DNA of 33,005 bases from Candidatus Thermoplasmatota archaeon. Its GTDB lineage: Archaea; Thermoplasmatota; E2; UBA202; DSCA01. The notes beneath the pieces were generated by a model. It saw only the letters and a program-made list of their open reading frames with translations, was not told the origin of the DNA and did not search any database. Positions 14,565 to 22,671 of the stretch are shown piece by piece; the stretch's first letter is position 1, and every line of letters starts with the position of its first letter. The stretch spans positions 1 to 33,005 of the forward strand of contig JAYEJS010000083.1 of NCBI GenBank assembly GCA_034660695.1, given 5' to 3'. The translations under genes and the position numbers were made by a program.

Positions 14565-16556
14565 TTAACTACTATTGGATTTACACCCGGGATTCACACA
14601 TTTTTTCCATTTTCTCTTATAAATTATCGTTACAATCGGAGCACCGCAATACTGGCAGCAGCCTCCTTCAAAAATTACGTTGCCCTTCTGCGGCAGTGGA
14701 TAGCTGTTATTGCACTTTGGAAAATTAGAACATCCAATAAATCGCTTTCCCTTCCGGGATTTTATTATAGTGAGGTCGCCGCCACATTTATTGCATTTCC
14801 CAGCAAAATTCTGTTTAGACATGGCATCTTTTATGACCTTCCCTATGGCATCTTTCCTCTCTTCCATCATTTTGATTGCTCTCCTCAGCAAATCCCTGGA
14901 CTCATCAACAACTTGTTTCAAACTTTTCTTTCTTTCCGCTATTTCGTTCATTTCTTTCTCCAGCTCAGCTGTCATGTCAGGCTTTGTTATTATTTCCGCA
15001 TTTTTTTCCAGAGCTTCTATAACCGCCCTGCCGGCGAGAGTGGGCATTATTCTTTTCCCTTTTATGTAATTCCTGTAATAAAGCTTCTCTATGATTTCAT
15101 GCCTTGTTGATTTAGTGCCTAGGTTATTCTTTTCCATCTCTGCCAACAGAGAGCCCTGGCTGTACCTGCCCGGAGGTTTGGTCTCCTTCTTCATCTTTTT
15201 TATCGCGATGACATCAATTTCTTCTCCTTCTTTTAATTTCAAAATTTGTTCGCTGGTCTTCAGGTAGGTGTAAATTTCTTTCCAGTTTTTTTCAATGATT
15301 TCATATCCATCGGCCGCAAACTGCTCACCGCCGACATCGATTTCCGCCTTTGATACTTCCACAACAGCATTCTTTGAGAGAGTTGCAAGAAACCTTCTGG
15401 TTATCAGTTCATATAGTTTCCAATCCCTTACGTCCATCTTTGTTTTATCGGCAGCATCTACAGGATGTATGGGCGGATGGTCATGACTTATCTTTTTGCC
15501 CTTCGTGGGCGTCTTTCTGCCGTTTTCAATTACCTTCCTTACCTCCTCAGGAAAGGCATTTCTGAGTTTTCCGAGTATGGCTCTTATCTGCATGCCGGGC
15601 GGATAAACGGTATTATCTGTACGGGGATATGATATCAGCCCCTTCATGTAAAGCGATTCTGCTATTTTCATTGCAGATGCAGCGGTGAAACCGAGCCTGG
15701 ATGCCTCGCGCAGAAAAGAAGTCGTGTCAAAAGGAGATGGCGGATATTCTTCCTTCCTCTCCCTCTGATATAGTGTTACCCTCCCTTTAGTTATTCCCTT
15801 TATTTTATCGTATATCGCATCTGCCTTTTCTTTCTCCCAAAATTTTCCATGGGCGTGATAAGCTGTAAATTGAATTTCATTGGAAATCATATCTGCCCCT
15901 ATCATCCAGTAGGGCACGGGAATAAACTTTTCTATTTCTTTTTCCTTATCCACTATCAATGCGAGGGTTGGAGACTGGACACGCCCAACCGACAAAAAAT
16001 CCCTGCCAAGTTGATTTGATGCAAGGGATATAAACCTCGTCAGGCTTGCCCCCCATGCAAGGTCGATTATCCGTCTTGCCTCTGCGGATTCCGCCAGGTT
16101 GTAATCCACACGGGCAGGGTTGTCAAATGTTTTTTTAATTTCCTGGGGTATAAGAGAACTGAATTTTGCCCTTTCCGCATCAAATTTTTTCGGTAAAATT
16201 TCAAGTCCTTCCACCCCTATAAGCTCGCCTTCCCGGTCATAATCAGTTGCAACTATTACCCTGTCCACCCCTTCAGCCAGCTTTTTGAGAGCATCGGCTA
16301 TATTCCTGTTGCTTACCTTTTTTATCGGCTCTATATCAACCAATTTCAATGGAGAAATTCCGTCCCATCTGTTGTATTGCTGAGGATAATCCAATTTTAT
16401 GATGTGCCCCCTCAATCCTATAACCCTCCATTCATCGCCATTAAACATATAATAGGGGATCCCATTCAACCTCGATGTGCTAACCTTCCCATTTGACAGG
16501 ATATATGCTATTCTTCTGGCAGCCATATCTTTCTCGCATATTACAAGCATCTTCAT
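14565..16556 (-). CDS. topA: DNA topoisomerase I (type IA, archaeal)
   Basis: This 663-residue protein opens with the TOPRIM strand MLVICEKDMAARRIA and has the acidic TOPRIM motif TDYDREGELIG. The catalytic tyrosine lies in MKGLISYPRTDNTVYPPGM. PPGRYSQGSLLAEMEKNNLGTK-type type IA signatures and two C-terminal zinc ribbons follow: C-N-K-C...C-S-N-F-P-K-C and C-Q-Y-C...C-V-N-P-G-C. It relaxes negatively supercoiled DNA and may decatenate intermediates. Its start overlaps the recJ stop by 4 nt, so both are one operon. The next in-frame ATG, two codons downstream, is an alternative start. Confidence 0.95.
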   Translation of the reverse strand: MKMLVICEKDMAARRIAYILSNGKVSTSRLNGIPYYMFNGDEWRVIGLRGHIIKLDYPQQYNRWDGISPLKLVDIEPIKKVSNRNIADALKKLAEGVDRVIVATDYDREGELIGVEGLEILPKKFDAERAKFSSLIPQEIKKTFDNPARVDYNLAESAEARRIIDLAWGASLTRFISLASNQLGRDFLSVGRVQSPTLALIVDKEKEIEKFIPVPYWMIGADMISNEIQFTAYHAHGKFWEKEKADAIYDKIKGITKGRVTLYQRERKEEYPPSPFDTTSFLREASRLGFTAASAMKIAESLYMKGLISYPRTDNTVYPPGMQIRAILGKLRNAFPEEVRKVIENGRKTPTKGKKISHDHPPIHPVDAADKTKMDVRDWKLYELITRRFLATLSKNAVVEVSKAEIDVGGEQFAADGYEIIEKNWKEIYTYLKTSEQILKLKEGEEIDVIAIKKMKKETKPPGRYSQGSLLAEMEKNNLGTKSTRHEIIEKLYYRNYIKGKRIMPTLAGRAVIEALEKNAEIITKPDMTAELEKEMNEIAERKKSLKQVVDESRDLLRRAIKMMEERKDAIGKVIKDAMSKQNFAGKCNKCGGDLTIIKSRKGKRFIGCSNFPKCNNSYPLPQKGNVIFEGGCCQYCGAPIVTIIYKRKWKKCVNPGCKSNSS

Positions 16557-17866
16557 TTTTTCCTCTTCAGAACTTCATTCAATCCTTCCAGAAATTCTTT
16601 TTCTTTCCCGGGCAGTATGCTCGCACCAGCCGCCACGGGATGCCCGCCGCCGCTTCCGCCGACAGAATTTGCTGCTGTATACATGCCTTCTGCCAGGTCA
16701 AATCCTTCATTCACCAATTTTTCGCTGCTTCTCCCAGATACATCAACTTTTTCATCCTTAACGGAAAGAGCGATAACGGGCTTATCCTTGCTGAAGTTGG
16801 GAAGATATTGCATGGCCAATCCAGCAATGACACCGTTAAGCGGGGATTTTTTTGTATGAAAGTAACTTAAATGTGACATTTCCCCCGGCTTTTCTTTTTC
16901 AAGTTCTTTTATTTCATGCCTTATCGTTTCCCTGTATCGTGCCTGTATTTTTTCCACTTTTTTTATGGACTGGCTGTTACCAAGGCATAGTGCAATACCA
17001 ATGGATTCCTCATTCTCGCGAGCACAGGCATTTAATTTTGATGTCAAATCATATAAATTCCCATAATTTTTTCCGTAGGGCACGAAGCGAGTTAAGCTCA
17101 CCGTTTCAGCACCCTGCTCAACAAGTTTGAGTGTTAATGCCGACAGAAGTTTTTTCTTTTCTTTTTCATCCAATTCAATAATTTTTTTTAACGGGTCAAT
17201 TCCCAGATTCTGAAGAAAGCGTATAACTCCGTTACCTGAAAAGCCCGTAAAATACGGTTCAATGGACTGCTCCAGGGCATCCATCAAGCTCTTTTCCTGA
17301 GAAAAAACCACCTCTTCTTTCATCTGTATGTAACCGGCCTCAACAGCATTTTCCAGAATTTTTTTATTGTACCCCGTAAAGCCTCCTTTATCCTGCTTAT
17401 CACCTATCGCACCGGAAATTGCAAGCTGGGCCAGGTCTGCATTGTTGCTGTCCATGGCAAGAGAAAGGACGAAAGTGGCAGTAGCACCGCATACTTCCGT
17501 GCTGCCGTTCATACCGTAAAGGCGCGCGTTCAGGTTTATGCCATTGGACATCTTGCCCTTAGCCATGTGATGGTCGCAGAGTATGACCCTGCATTTCAAT
17601 CTCTCCAGTTCTTCCAGATTTGTACTTCCTATATCGCAAAATATGGCCAGGTCATTTTCTTCATTATCCATTCCATCTGTGATGCTTGGGCCTGTTTTTT
17701 TTATGGATATGTGAAAGCCGTATCCAGCCCTTGCAAGGGAAATGGCCATGATGGCAGCGGAAGCTACACCGTCTGCATCGCAATGGGAAATCACACGGAT
17801 GCAGGAGTTCTTTGGCATTGAGAGCACAAGTTCGGATGCATGCTTTGCTGCCCGCTCAAATTCCAT
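16553..17866 (-). CDS. recJ: Archaeal RecJ-like DHH phosphoesterase (GAN-type nuclease)
   Basis: This 437-residue DHH-family protein has the metal-binding motifs HCDADGVASAA near residue 28, IFCDIGSTN near 76 and LCDHHMAKG near 96. The C-terminal DHHA1 region has SVGGSGGGHPVAAGAS. Archaeal RecJ homologues are single-strand exonucleases; the GINS-associated nuclease GAN is a component of the CMG helicase and, like eukaryotic Cdc45, sits at the fork. A TATA-like GTTTTAAAATG (17889-17899, minus strand) lies 27 nt before the ATG. Coupling to topA by a 4-nt overlap supports a role in replication or repair. Confidence 0.9.
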   Translation of the reverse strand: MEFERAAKHASELVLSMPKNSCIRVISHCDADGVASAAIMAISLARAGYGFHISIKKTGPSITDGMDNEENDLAIFCDIGSTNLEELERLKCRVILCDHHMAKGKMSNGINLNARLYGMNGSTEVCGATATFVLSLAMDSNNADLAQLAISGAIGDKQDKGGFTGYNKKILENAVEAGYIQMKEEVVFSQEKSLMDALEQSIEPYFTGFSGNGVIRFLQNLGIDPLKKIIELDEKEKKKLLSALTLKLVEQGAETVSLTRFVPYGKNYGNLYDLTSKLNACARENEESIGIALCLGNSQSIKKVEKIQARYRETIRHEIKELEKEKPGEMSHLSYFHTKKSPLNGVIAGLAMQYLPNFSKDKPVIALSVKDEKVDVSGRSSEKLVNEGFDLAEGMYTAANSVGGSGGGHPVAAGASILPGKEKEFLEGLNEVLKRKK

Positions 17867-17976
17867 GCGGAGAAAGTATCACCTGCATTTTAAAACTTTG
17901 GGGAGGATAAAAAAATCGAGATGTTCAGGAATTGCTTGAACACAAAAGTTCAAAAACTACAGAAGTATATACGCAT

Positions 17977-18217
17977 ATGAGTACCAGAGATATTAGAAAA
18001 ATAAAAAGTCCTCTGGACAAAATAAGAATGGAAAGAAATGAAAGAGGTGATATAAAGAATGAGTGAAAAATATTTTGGAGAGAAAAGGAGTTCATCCAGA
18101 GGGATGTATATGCGAAGTATTGCAGATATACCGGAGTTATATGAAATTCCCGACCATTTCTTAACGTCCTTCATTTTTCGGGTGAGACTTCTTATCTATA
18201 ACCTCCGCCTCTTTTAA
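17977..18217 (+). other. Two tiny overlapping reading frames, possibly gene remnants
   Basis: Frame 17977-18066 (29 residues, MSTRDIRKIKSPLDKIRM...) and frame 18059-18217 (52 residues, MSEKYFGEKRSS...) overlap by 8 nt through ATGAGTGA. The first is strongly basic and acidic-helical like an antitoxin helix. The second loses coding character where it enters the inverted repeat at 18147-18186. No family is recognised; they may be a degraded antitoxin pair or chance frames. Confidence 0.25.
18147..18186 (+). repeat. Left arm of imperfect inverted repeat flanking the RelE module
   Basis: Contains TTCCCGACCATT (18147-18158), GTCC (18166-18169) and TTTCGGGTGAG (18176-18186). These are the reverse complement, in the same order, of blocks in 18718-18747. 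The two arms differ by about 10 nt of small gaps. A further shared block, rTTATATGAr, lies just outside. Confidence 0.6.
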
Positions 18218-18446
18218 AGGCATTATCTATCCAGACTTTTTCTTCATCTATAAAATATTCAAATCTATAGTCACCCACTCTCAGTCTATACATATCGTGT
18301 TTTTTTCCTTTTAATCTCTTGACGTCAGCACCACTTCTTTTATTATATGGATCATCAGCTAATTTTTTAAGATGTTTTATTAATCTCTCTTTCTCCCCAC
18401 TTTCATCAAGATATTTTTTAACTCGGGGATGGATAAATATTTCCAT
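18192..18446 (-). CDS. RelE/ParE-family toxin
   Basis: This 84-residue basic protein has the RelE pattern: IFIHPRVKKYLDESG, a helical LIKHLKKLADDPYNKRSGADVKRLKG, then the beta strands MYRLRVGDYRFEYFIDEEKVWI. The last strand is followed by NAFKRGGGYR. Such toxins cleave mRNA in the ribosomal A site. It begins directly after the antitoxin stop (no gap), the normal order. The module lies within imperfect inverted repeats and beside small decayed frames, which suggests it moved here as a unit. Confidence 0.85.
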   Translation of the reverse strand: MEIFIHPRVKKYLDESGEKERLIKHLKKLADDPYNKRSGADVKRLKGKKHDMYRLRVGDYRFEYFIDEEKVWIDNAFKRGGGYR

Positions 18447-18644
18447 TTATACCTCATCCAGGGGGATGTATTGATCTTTTTCTTTCTGTAGTCTTTTCCA
18501 CCTTTCGTCTATTAATTCTTCGATGTTTAATTCTTCAAAGTAAGCCATCAATCTTTCGATTATATCATTGTAGGATTCGGCTTTATGTCCAAAGTGTTTT
18601 AATTTTTCTCTTGTTTCTTTTTTAACTTGAATGGTTGTTGCCAT
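18447..18644 (-). CDS. Ribbon-helix-helix antitoxin partner of the RelE-like toxin
   Basis: This 65-residue protein begins MATTIQVKKETREKLKHFG, a beta strand and helix typical of short archaeal antitoxins. It continues with SYNDIIERLMAYFEEL and an acidic/basic C-terminal helix that would bind the toxin. It abuts the toxin gene exactly. Upstream is a palindrome TATAC-GTA-GTATA (18664-18676) next to a TATA box, a likely operator for autoregulation. Confidence 0.82.
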   Translation of the reverse strand: MATTIQVKKETREKLKHFGHKAESYNDIIERLMAYFEELNIEELIDERWKRLQKEKDQYIPLDEV

Positions 18645-18663
18645 ATTATCAATCCATAATAGT

Positions 18664-18684
18664 TATACGTAGTATATAAATTTT
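18664..18684 (-). promoter_or_regulatory. Promoter and palindromic operator of the RelE module
   Basis: TATAC-GTA-GTATA is a perfect 5-bp-arm palindrome at 18664-18676, overlapping a TATA-like TTTATATACT on the minus strand (about 18673-18684). Binding there would block the TATA-binding protein; autorepression is inferred from the family. Confidence 0.45.
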
Positions 18685-18717
18685 ATGTACACCAAACACA
18701 AATTATCATATACTCGC

Positions 18718-18747
18718 CTCACCCGAAAGGACTAAAATGGTCGGGAA
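18718..18747 (+). repeat. Right arm of imperfect inverted repeat flanking the RelE module
   Basis: CTCACCCGAAA (18718-18728), GGAC (18729-18732) and AATGGTCGGGAA (18736-18747) match the reverse complement of 18147-18186. The arms delimit a segment of about 600 bp holding only the toxin-antitoxin pair. Confidence 0.6.
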
Positions 18748-18753
18748 CTCTGT

Positions 18754-18830
18754 GATTTTAACAAGTTAAAATCTTGGTGCTATCGCACTCATATAACATT
18801 CCTTAGAACTCTTTTTCGTTAGGTAACGAA
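18754..18830. repeat. Two short palindromes with 2-nt centres
   Basis: GATTTTAAC-AA-GTTAAAATC (18754-18773, 9-bp arms) and TTCGTTA-GG-TAACGAA (18815-18830, 7-bp arms) lie between the inverted repeat and the 3' end of the large secreted-protein gene. They may be protein-binding sites or transcript ends; neither is followed by a long T-run on the minus strand. Confidence 0.45.
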
Positions 18831-18844
18831 GTTTTATCCCTTAT

Positions 18845-21800
18845 TCATCTATGTATCACCATCGGTTTTACCTTAAAAAATAGAGATACAATGAGTAAAA
18901 GTAATGATACAATGGAGAGGCAATATCCTGAGGCAGGTGACCATTTGCATTCAATCACTTTTTCACTGCTTCCTGGTATTGATATACCCATATTTCCGCT
19001 GCCCCAGAAACTGCCTGTTGTGACTTCCGCAACCTGTGACATTCCGTATGAGAAAATAAGGATGGCTGCAATGATTGATGCAATAGCGATGATATGAACC
19101 CATTTTTGTTCCATCAGGAAAGAAATGATTGCAACAATCACGGCAAATACGGAAACTGCCAGCACCATAGAAAGCATTGTCCCAAATAGTGAAGGCATTG
19201 CCGCAACTTCTCCATTGATGAAGTTATCCGCCCTTCCAATCGTAACCATCTTCGCTGGAACGAGAAAAACATTGGTCGAAATTTTCATTCCTTCACCTTC
19301 TCCCGCCATATGCCACCACGGATAAATCGTTGATAGTATCAACACCGCCACGGAGAGGATCATAAAAATTTGACTGAGTGAAAGCTTTTTAATAAAAATC
19401 GCGAGAAAAACGGCAGCAGAAACAGCAATGGCCGCGGACAAAATTGCGGGGAAGCAAGGACTTTTTGTTGTCACCATGTTTATTGCCGTATCTTCCGTAA
19501 CGAAAACATTCCGTTTGCCTATCACTCTGCCGCCATACATTAATGTAACGGCATAATTTCCCGGCGGAATAAACCTTTCATCAACATCTTTCCCATCTCT
19601 TTTCATCACTACATCAACATCTTTTATCTCCATGCCCCTTGAATCAAATGGCTTTATTTTCAGGGAATAGACTGCAGGAAATAGAACATCTATTTTTCTT
19701 TCATCTGGCACGCTGCAATCCCTGCTTATGGAGAACGACTTGTATCTTATCTGCAGTGTATACGAAGCAGATGGTAAATCTCTGAACAGATATTGTCCCG
19801 GAGAAACTTCTTCGCCGCATATCAGCAATTTTCTTTCCATGGAATTACTTGTGAGAACCGGAGTTATTGCCACACCGGGAGGAAATCCGAGGGCATCTCT
19901 TACAATAACCTTTAAGTCATTGATTTCCACCTCAATTTTTCTATCAAAAAATGTCGGAAGGCGGATATTTTCTTCGTGTATCAAAAACCCCTTGTAAAAT
20001 GCCTTTAACGCATACTTTGACGGTGCCGGGGCATTCAAAACCGCCGCTCCTTTTCCGTCGGTCAAATTGCTTGAATATATTTCACCATCCCTTTCCAGGG
20101 AAATATCAACACCTTTTATTCCCTCCCCCTCCTGATCAAAAACGTTCAACCTCACTTTTCCTTCAAAACCACAGAGAATATGGATGGTTGAATCCCCGTT
20201 AATGTCAACGATTCCCGCCCCCACGTATTTTTTGCTTCCCATACCCCTAAAAATTTTTACAACATATTTTCCCGGCGGCACGCTCGGAAACACCACTTTT
20301 TTTATAATGGTAAAATTTTTCCAGTCAAATATCGGCTTTCCATCGACAGTGGAAGTAAAGGGCAGTCGGCTGAGCACTCCTGAAGATACCACAGTGCCAT
20401 TTCTCCAGAGTTCTGCAGTCAAGGTCGGCAATTTTTTGCCGGTCAGTACGGAGAGTGCCGGAGAAAAAGGCATGGACGGGGCAAAATGGGTAAAAACAAC
20501 CAGTGAATATCTTTCCGCCCGCCCGCCTTCCACGGTCCCTGTAGCGCACGCCCTGTATGGTATGAGCTTGTGGAATATGTCTGCTTCCTTTTTAACGGAT
20601 TGCAGGCCCCCATCGGGGGAAGAAAAAAATTCGGCGGTGAATTTTGCTACAAATCCCTTAGGCATCACAAGATCGTGAGTCCCTCCTGCTTCATAAGAAT
20701 TCCGCCCGCCGCTTACCCCCCCGCCGTCCACCTCCAACCCGGGGATGTTGACCTCCTGGCATTCTGTAGCTGTAACCTGTATGCCGTGGTTGATGGAGAC
20801 AACGCTGTTGTTTTTGAATATAATGGCATATGCCTTGCCAGATGTGCCGTCATCGATGGAGAACCACGGATTGAGTCCGAGGTCTATGTCATCCTTTGCG
20901 GAGAGAAGCCAGTTGTAATCCTCATTTTCTGGATTCTGGTCAAGCATGTACTCATGAACCGTTCCATCTTCGGCATTGATGTGGAGGTAGGGCGGTATAT
21001 AGCCCAGATTTAATTCCTGTATGGAGGAACTTCTGCATCTTACAGTGAGAAGGTATACATAAAGGCCGTCATCTTCTTCCATTCCATATACTCTGCATTC
21101 CTCCAACGCTTCGTGTTTTACCTCGGCCATTAATCTTTTTTCTTTTGAAGGGGAATAGTAGCAGGTATAGAAAGCAGTCGTTTTCATCTTTCCGTCGGAT
21201 GATGTGCTGATTATTCCAACCCTAGCCATCAAATTGCCATCCACTATTATGTTCTTGGATAACAATTTTTCATCTGTCCCCTTGTCACTTCCCTCATACC
21301 AGAACATGGCAAACGATGCAAGCTGCCCCCAGTTAAATGCTTTGAATTCCTTTTTTCCGTCGATCTGCTTTATGACTTTCTGGGACATATCTATTCCAAA
21401 AAAAGAGCCTTCCTGACCTATGCCATATATGCAATAGCCGTCCTCGACCACCCTGTAATAATTTAGGTTGATATGGTAGCCGGGAATGGGCTCGTAATAA
21501 TATGAATCATCTGAAACCTGCACATGGTCAACATAATCTGGCCCTGATGTTTTTTTGCCGCTGTAATAAACATAGTATTTCCCTTTTCCCTGTAATAAAA
21601 AGACGAGATCGCAGGAGTCTATGTGCTCTCCATCCGTATAATGGAAGTTGTATGCCTGCGATTCAATTTCCTTTATTTCCGAACCATCGTCATATACGAC
21701 CCTTATCGAATGGATGTTCTCATTCTCAGCCCAGCATGAATGGATGAACTGTATGTCCATATCTACGGGCTGGTACAGCATGTCATCAGATATGCCAGGA

Positions 21801-21928
21801 AGGCTTATTTCCTGATGAAAAGGAAAATCATTTGGTGGAAATGATGAAGCTTGAAATGAAAAAAAATTTGTGAACAGCATAAGGAAAAGAATTGATGCTG
21901 CAATTTTTTTTATATTCCTTGGGTTCAC
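18845..21928 (-). CDS. Large exported protein with carboxypeptidase-regulatory-like domains and C-terminal membrane helices
   Basis: This 1027-residue protein starts at GTG with a signal peptide (IAASILFLMLFTNFFSF, residues 11-28). Residues about 30-480 are a beta-rich extracellular part of unknown family, with aromatic segments such as HIDSCDLVFLLQGKGKYYVYYSG. Residues about 500-830 look like tandem Ig/carboxypeptidase-regulatory-like repeats: VFDQEGEGIKGVDISLERDG, VIVRDALGFPPGV and IKPFDSRGMEIKDVDVVMKRDG. The C-terminal 200 residues contain four to five membrane helices. A TATA-like element lies near 21947-21955. It probably is a cell-surface protein; function cannot be inferred. It is the only gene of its transcription unit. 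Confidence 0.72.
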   Translation of the reverse strand: MNPRNIKKIAASILFLMLFTNFFSFQASSFPPNDFPFHQEISLPGISDDMLYQPVDMDIQFIHSCWAENENIHSIRVVYDDGSEIKEIESQAYNFHYTDGEHIDSCDLVFLLQGKGKYYVYYSGKKTSGPDYVDHVQVSDDSYYYEPIPGYHINLNYYRVVEDGYCIYGIGQEGSFFGIDMSQKVIKQIDGKKEFKAFNWGQLASFAMFWYEGSDKGTDEKLLSKNIIVDGNLMARVGIISTSSDGKMKTTAFYTCYYSPSKEKRLMAEVKHEALEECRVYGMEEDDGLYVYLLTVRCRSSSIQELNLGYIPPYLHINAEDGTVHEYMLDQNPENEDYNWLLSAKDDIDLGLNPWFSIDDGTSGKAYAIIFKNNSVVSINHGIQVTATECQEVNIPGLEVDGGGVSGGRNSYEAGGTHDLVMPKGFVAKFTAEFFSSPDGGLQSVKKEADIFHKLIPYRACATGTVEGGRAERYSLVVFTHFAPSMPFSPALSVLTGKKLPTLTAELWRNGTVVSSGVLSRLPFTSTVDGKPIFDWKNFTIIKKVVFPSVPPGKYVVKIFRGMGSKKYVGAGIVDINGDSTIHILCGFEGKVRLNVFDQEGEGIKGVDISLERDGEIYSSNLTDGKGAAVLNAPAPSKYALKAFYKGFLIHEENIRLPTFFDRKIEVEINDLKVIVRDALGFPPGVAITPVLTSNSMERKLLICGEEVSPGQYLFRDLPSASYTLQIRYKSFSISRDCSVPDERKIDVLFPAVYSLKIKPFDSRGMEIKDVDVVMKRDGKDVDERFIPPGNYAVTLMYGGRVIGKRNVFVTEDTAINMVTTKSPCFPAILSAAIAVSAAVFLAIFIKKLSLSQIFMILSVAVLILSTIYPWWHMAGEGEGMKISTNVFLVPAKMVTIGRADNFINGEVAAMPSLFGTMLSMVLAVSVFAVIVAIISFLMEQKWVHIIAIASIIAAILIFSYGMSQVAEVTTGSFWGSGNMGISIPGSSEKVIECKWSPASGYCLSIVSLLLLIVSLFFKVKPMVIHR

Positions 21929-21976
21929 ATCTCTTTATTAAAATTTTTATATAAGTATTTTGCTAGGTTTGCTCCA

Positions 21977-21999
21977 GCATTTTCAGCGATTGAAAATGC
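21977..21999. repeat. Perfect 9-bp stem-loop in the 22-kb intergenic region
   Basis: GCATTTTCA (21977-21985), loop GCGAT, TGAAAATGC (21991-21999). The surrounding 21929-22221 contains no supported gene, only a short frame ending VGEEELFEVLREWDLK before TAA near 22166, which could be a remnant. No T-run follows on either strand, so it is not an obvious terminator. Confidence 0.4.
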
Positions 22000-22221
22000 C
22001 GGCATTCGGGCAGGACAAACAACAATATCATGGGACTTACAAGGAAAGATGCAATGGTATGAGGGACATTAAGAATGATAAGACTGCAAAGAAAATGAAT
22101 GCATAAGAACACATAGTTGGTGAGGAAGAATTATTCGAAGTTTTGAGGGAATGGGATTTGAAATAAGAAGCTAACATTGTCAAGGGCAAATAATATATGT
22201 TTTTTTTGTATACCTTTTAGG

Positions 22222-22671
22222 ATGGTAGACGTTGAGGAGATTCTGGAAAACCAGTATATGGAGGGAAAAAAGATAGTAAGCATGAGCAAGACTTCACGAG
22301 AATTGCTGGGAGAGTTAAAGAAAGACTGCCCTCACGTGCCTGAAAAAGAGATTGTAAAGCTTTTCAAGTCGGTCGCTGCCGGGACGAAAATGGTCGATAG
22401 TGCCATAATTGCGGCAGCCCACAACATGGAATATAATGCTACCCACCCATCCCCAAAACACAAACCATGGATAGATATTTTCTTCACCGATACATCAAGA
22501 AAAATTATGCCTCCTGAGAAACTAATTAAAAATAAAAAATTGTATGCTGCATATCTGGAGATGATAAACCACCTGGAAAAAAAATATGATGAAGGTGAAA
22601 TCCCGGACATAGCAATATTTAAGAGAAGAACAACCACATTTTTAAAAGAGCATGCTGGTGGAAAAAAATGA
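22222..22671 (+). CDS. Uncharacterised protein leading the amino-acid dehydrogenase operon
   Basis: This 149-residue, mostly helical soluble protein is not recognised. Visible features are VEEILENQYMEGKKIVSMSK, a heptad-like LLGELKKDCPHVPEKEIVKLFKSVA, a central HNMEYNATHPSPKHKPWIDIFFTD and a basic C-terminal helix. The stop overlaps the start of the FAD/2Fe-2S subunit gene by 4 nt, so it belongs to that operon. It might be a regulator, chaperone or accessory subunit. The ATG at 22222 is chosen because AATAATATATG (about 22189-22199) sits 26 nt upstream; the longer frame starts upstream of that promoter. Confidence 0.6.
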   Translation: MVDVEEILENQYMEGKKIVSMSKTSRELLGELKKDCPHVPEKEIVKLFKSVAAGTKMVDSAIIAAAHNMEYNATHPSPKHKPWIDIFFTDTSRKIMPPEKLIKNKKLYAAYLEMINHLEKKYDEGEIPDIAIFKRRTTTFLKEHAGGKK

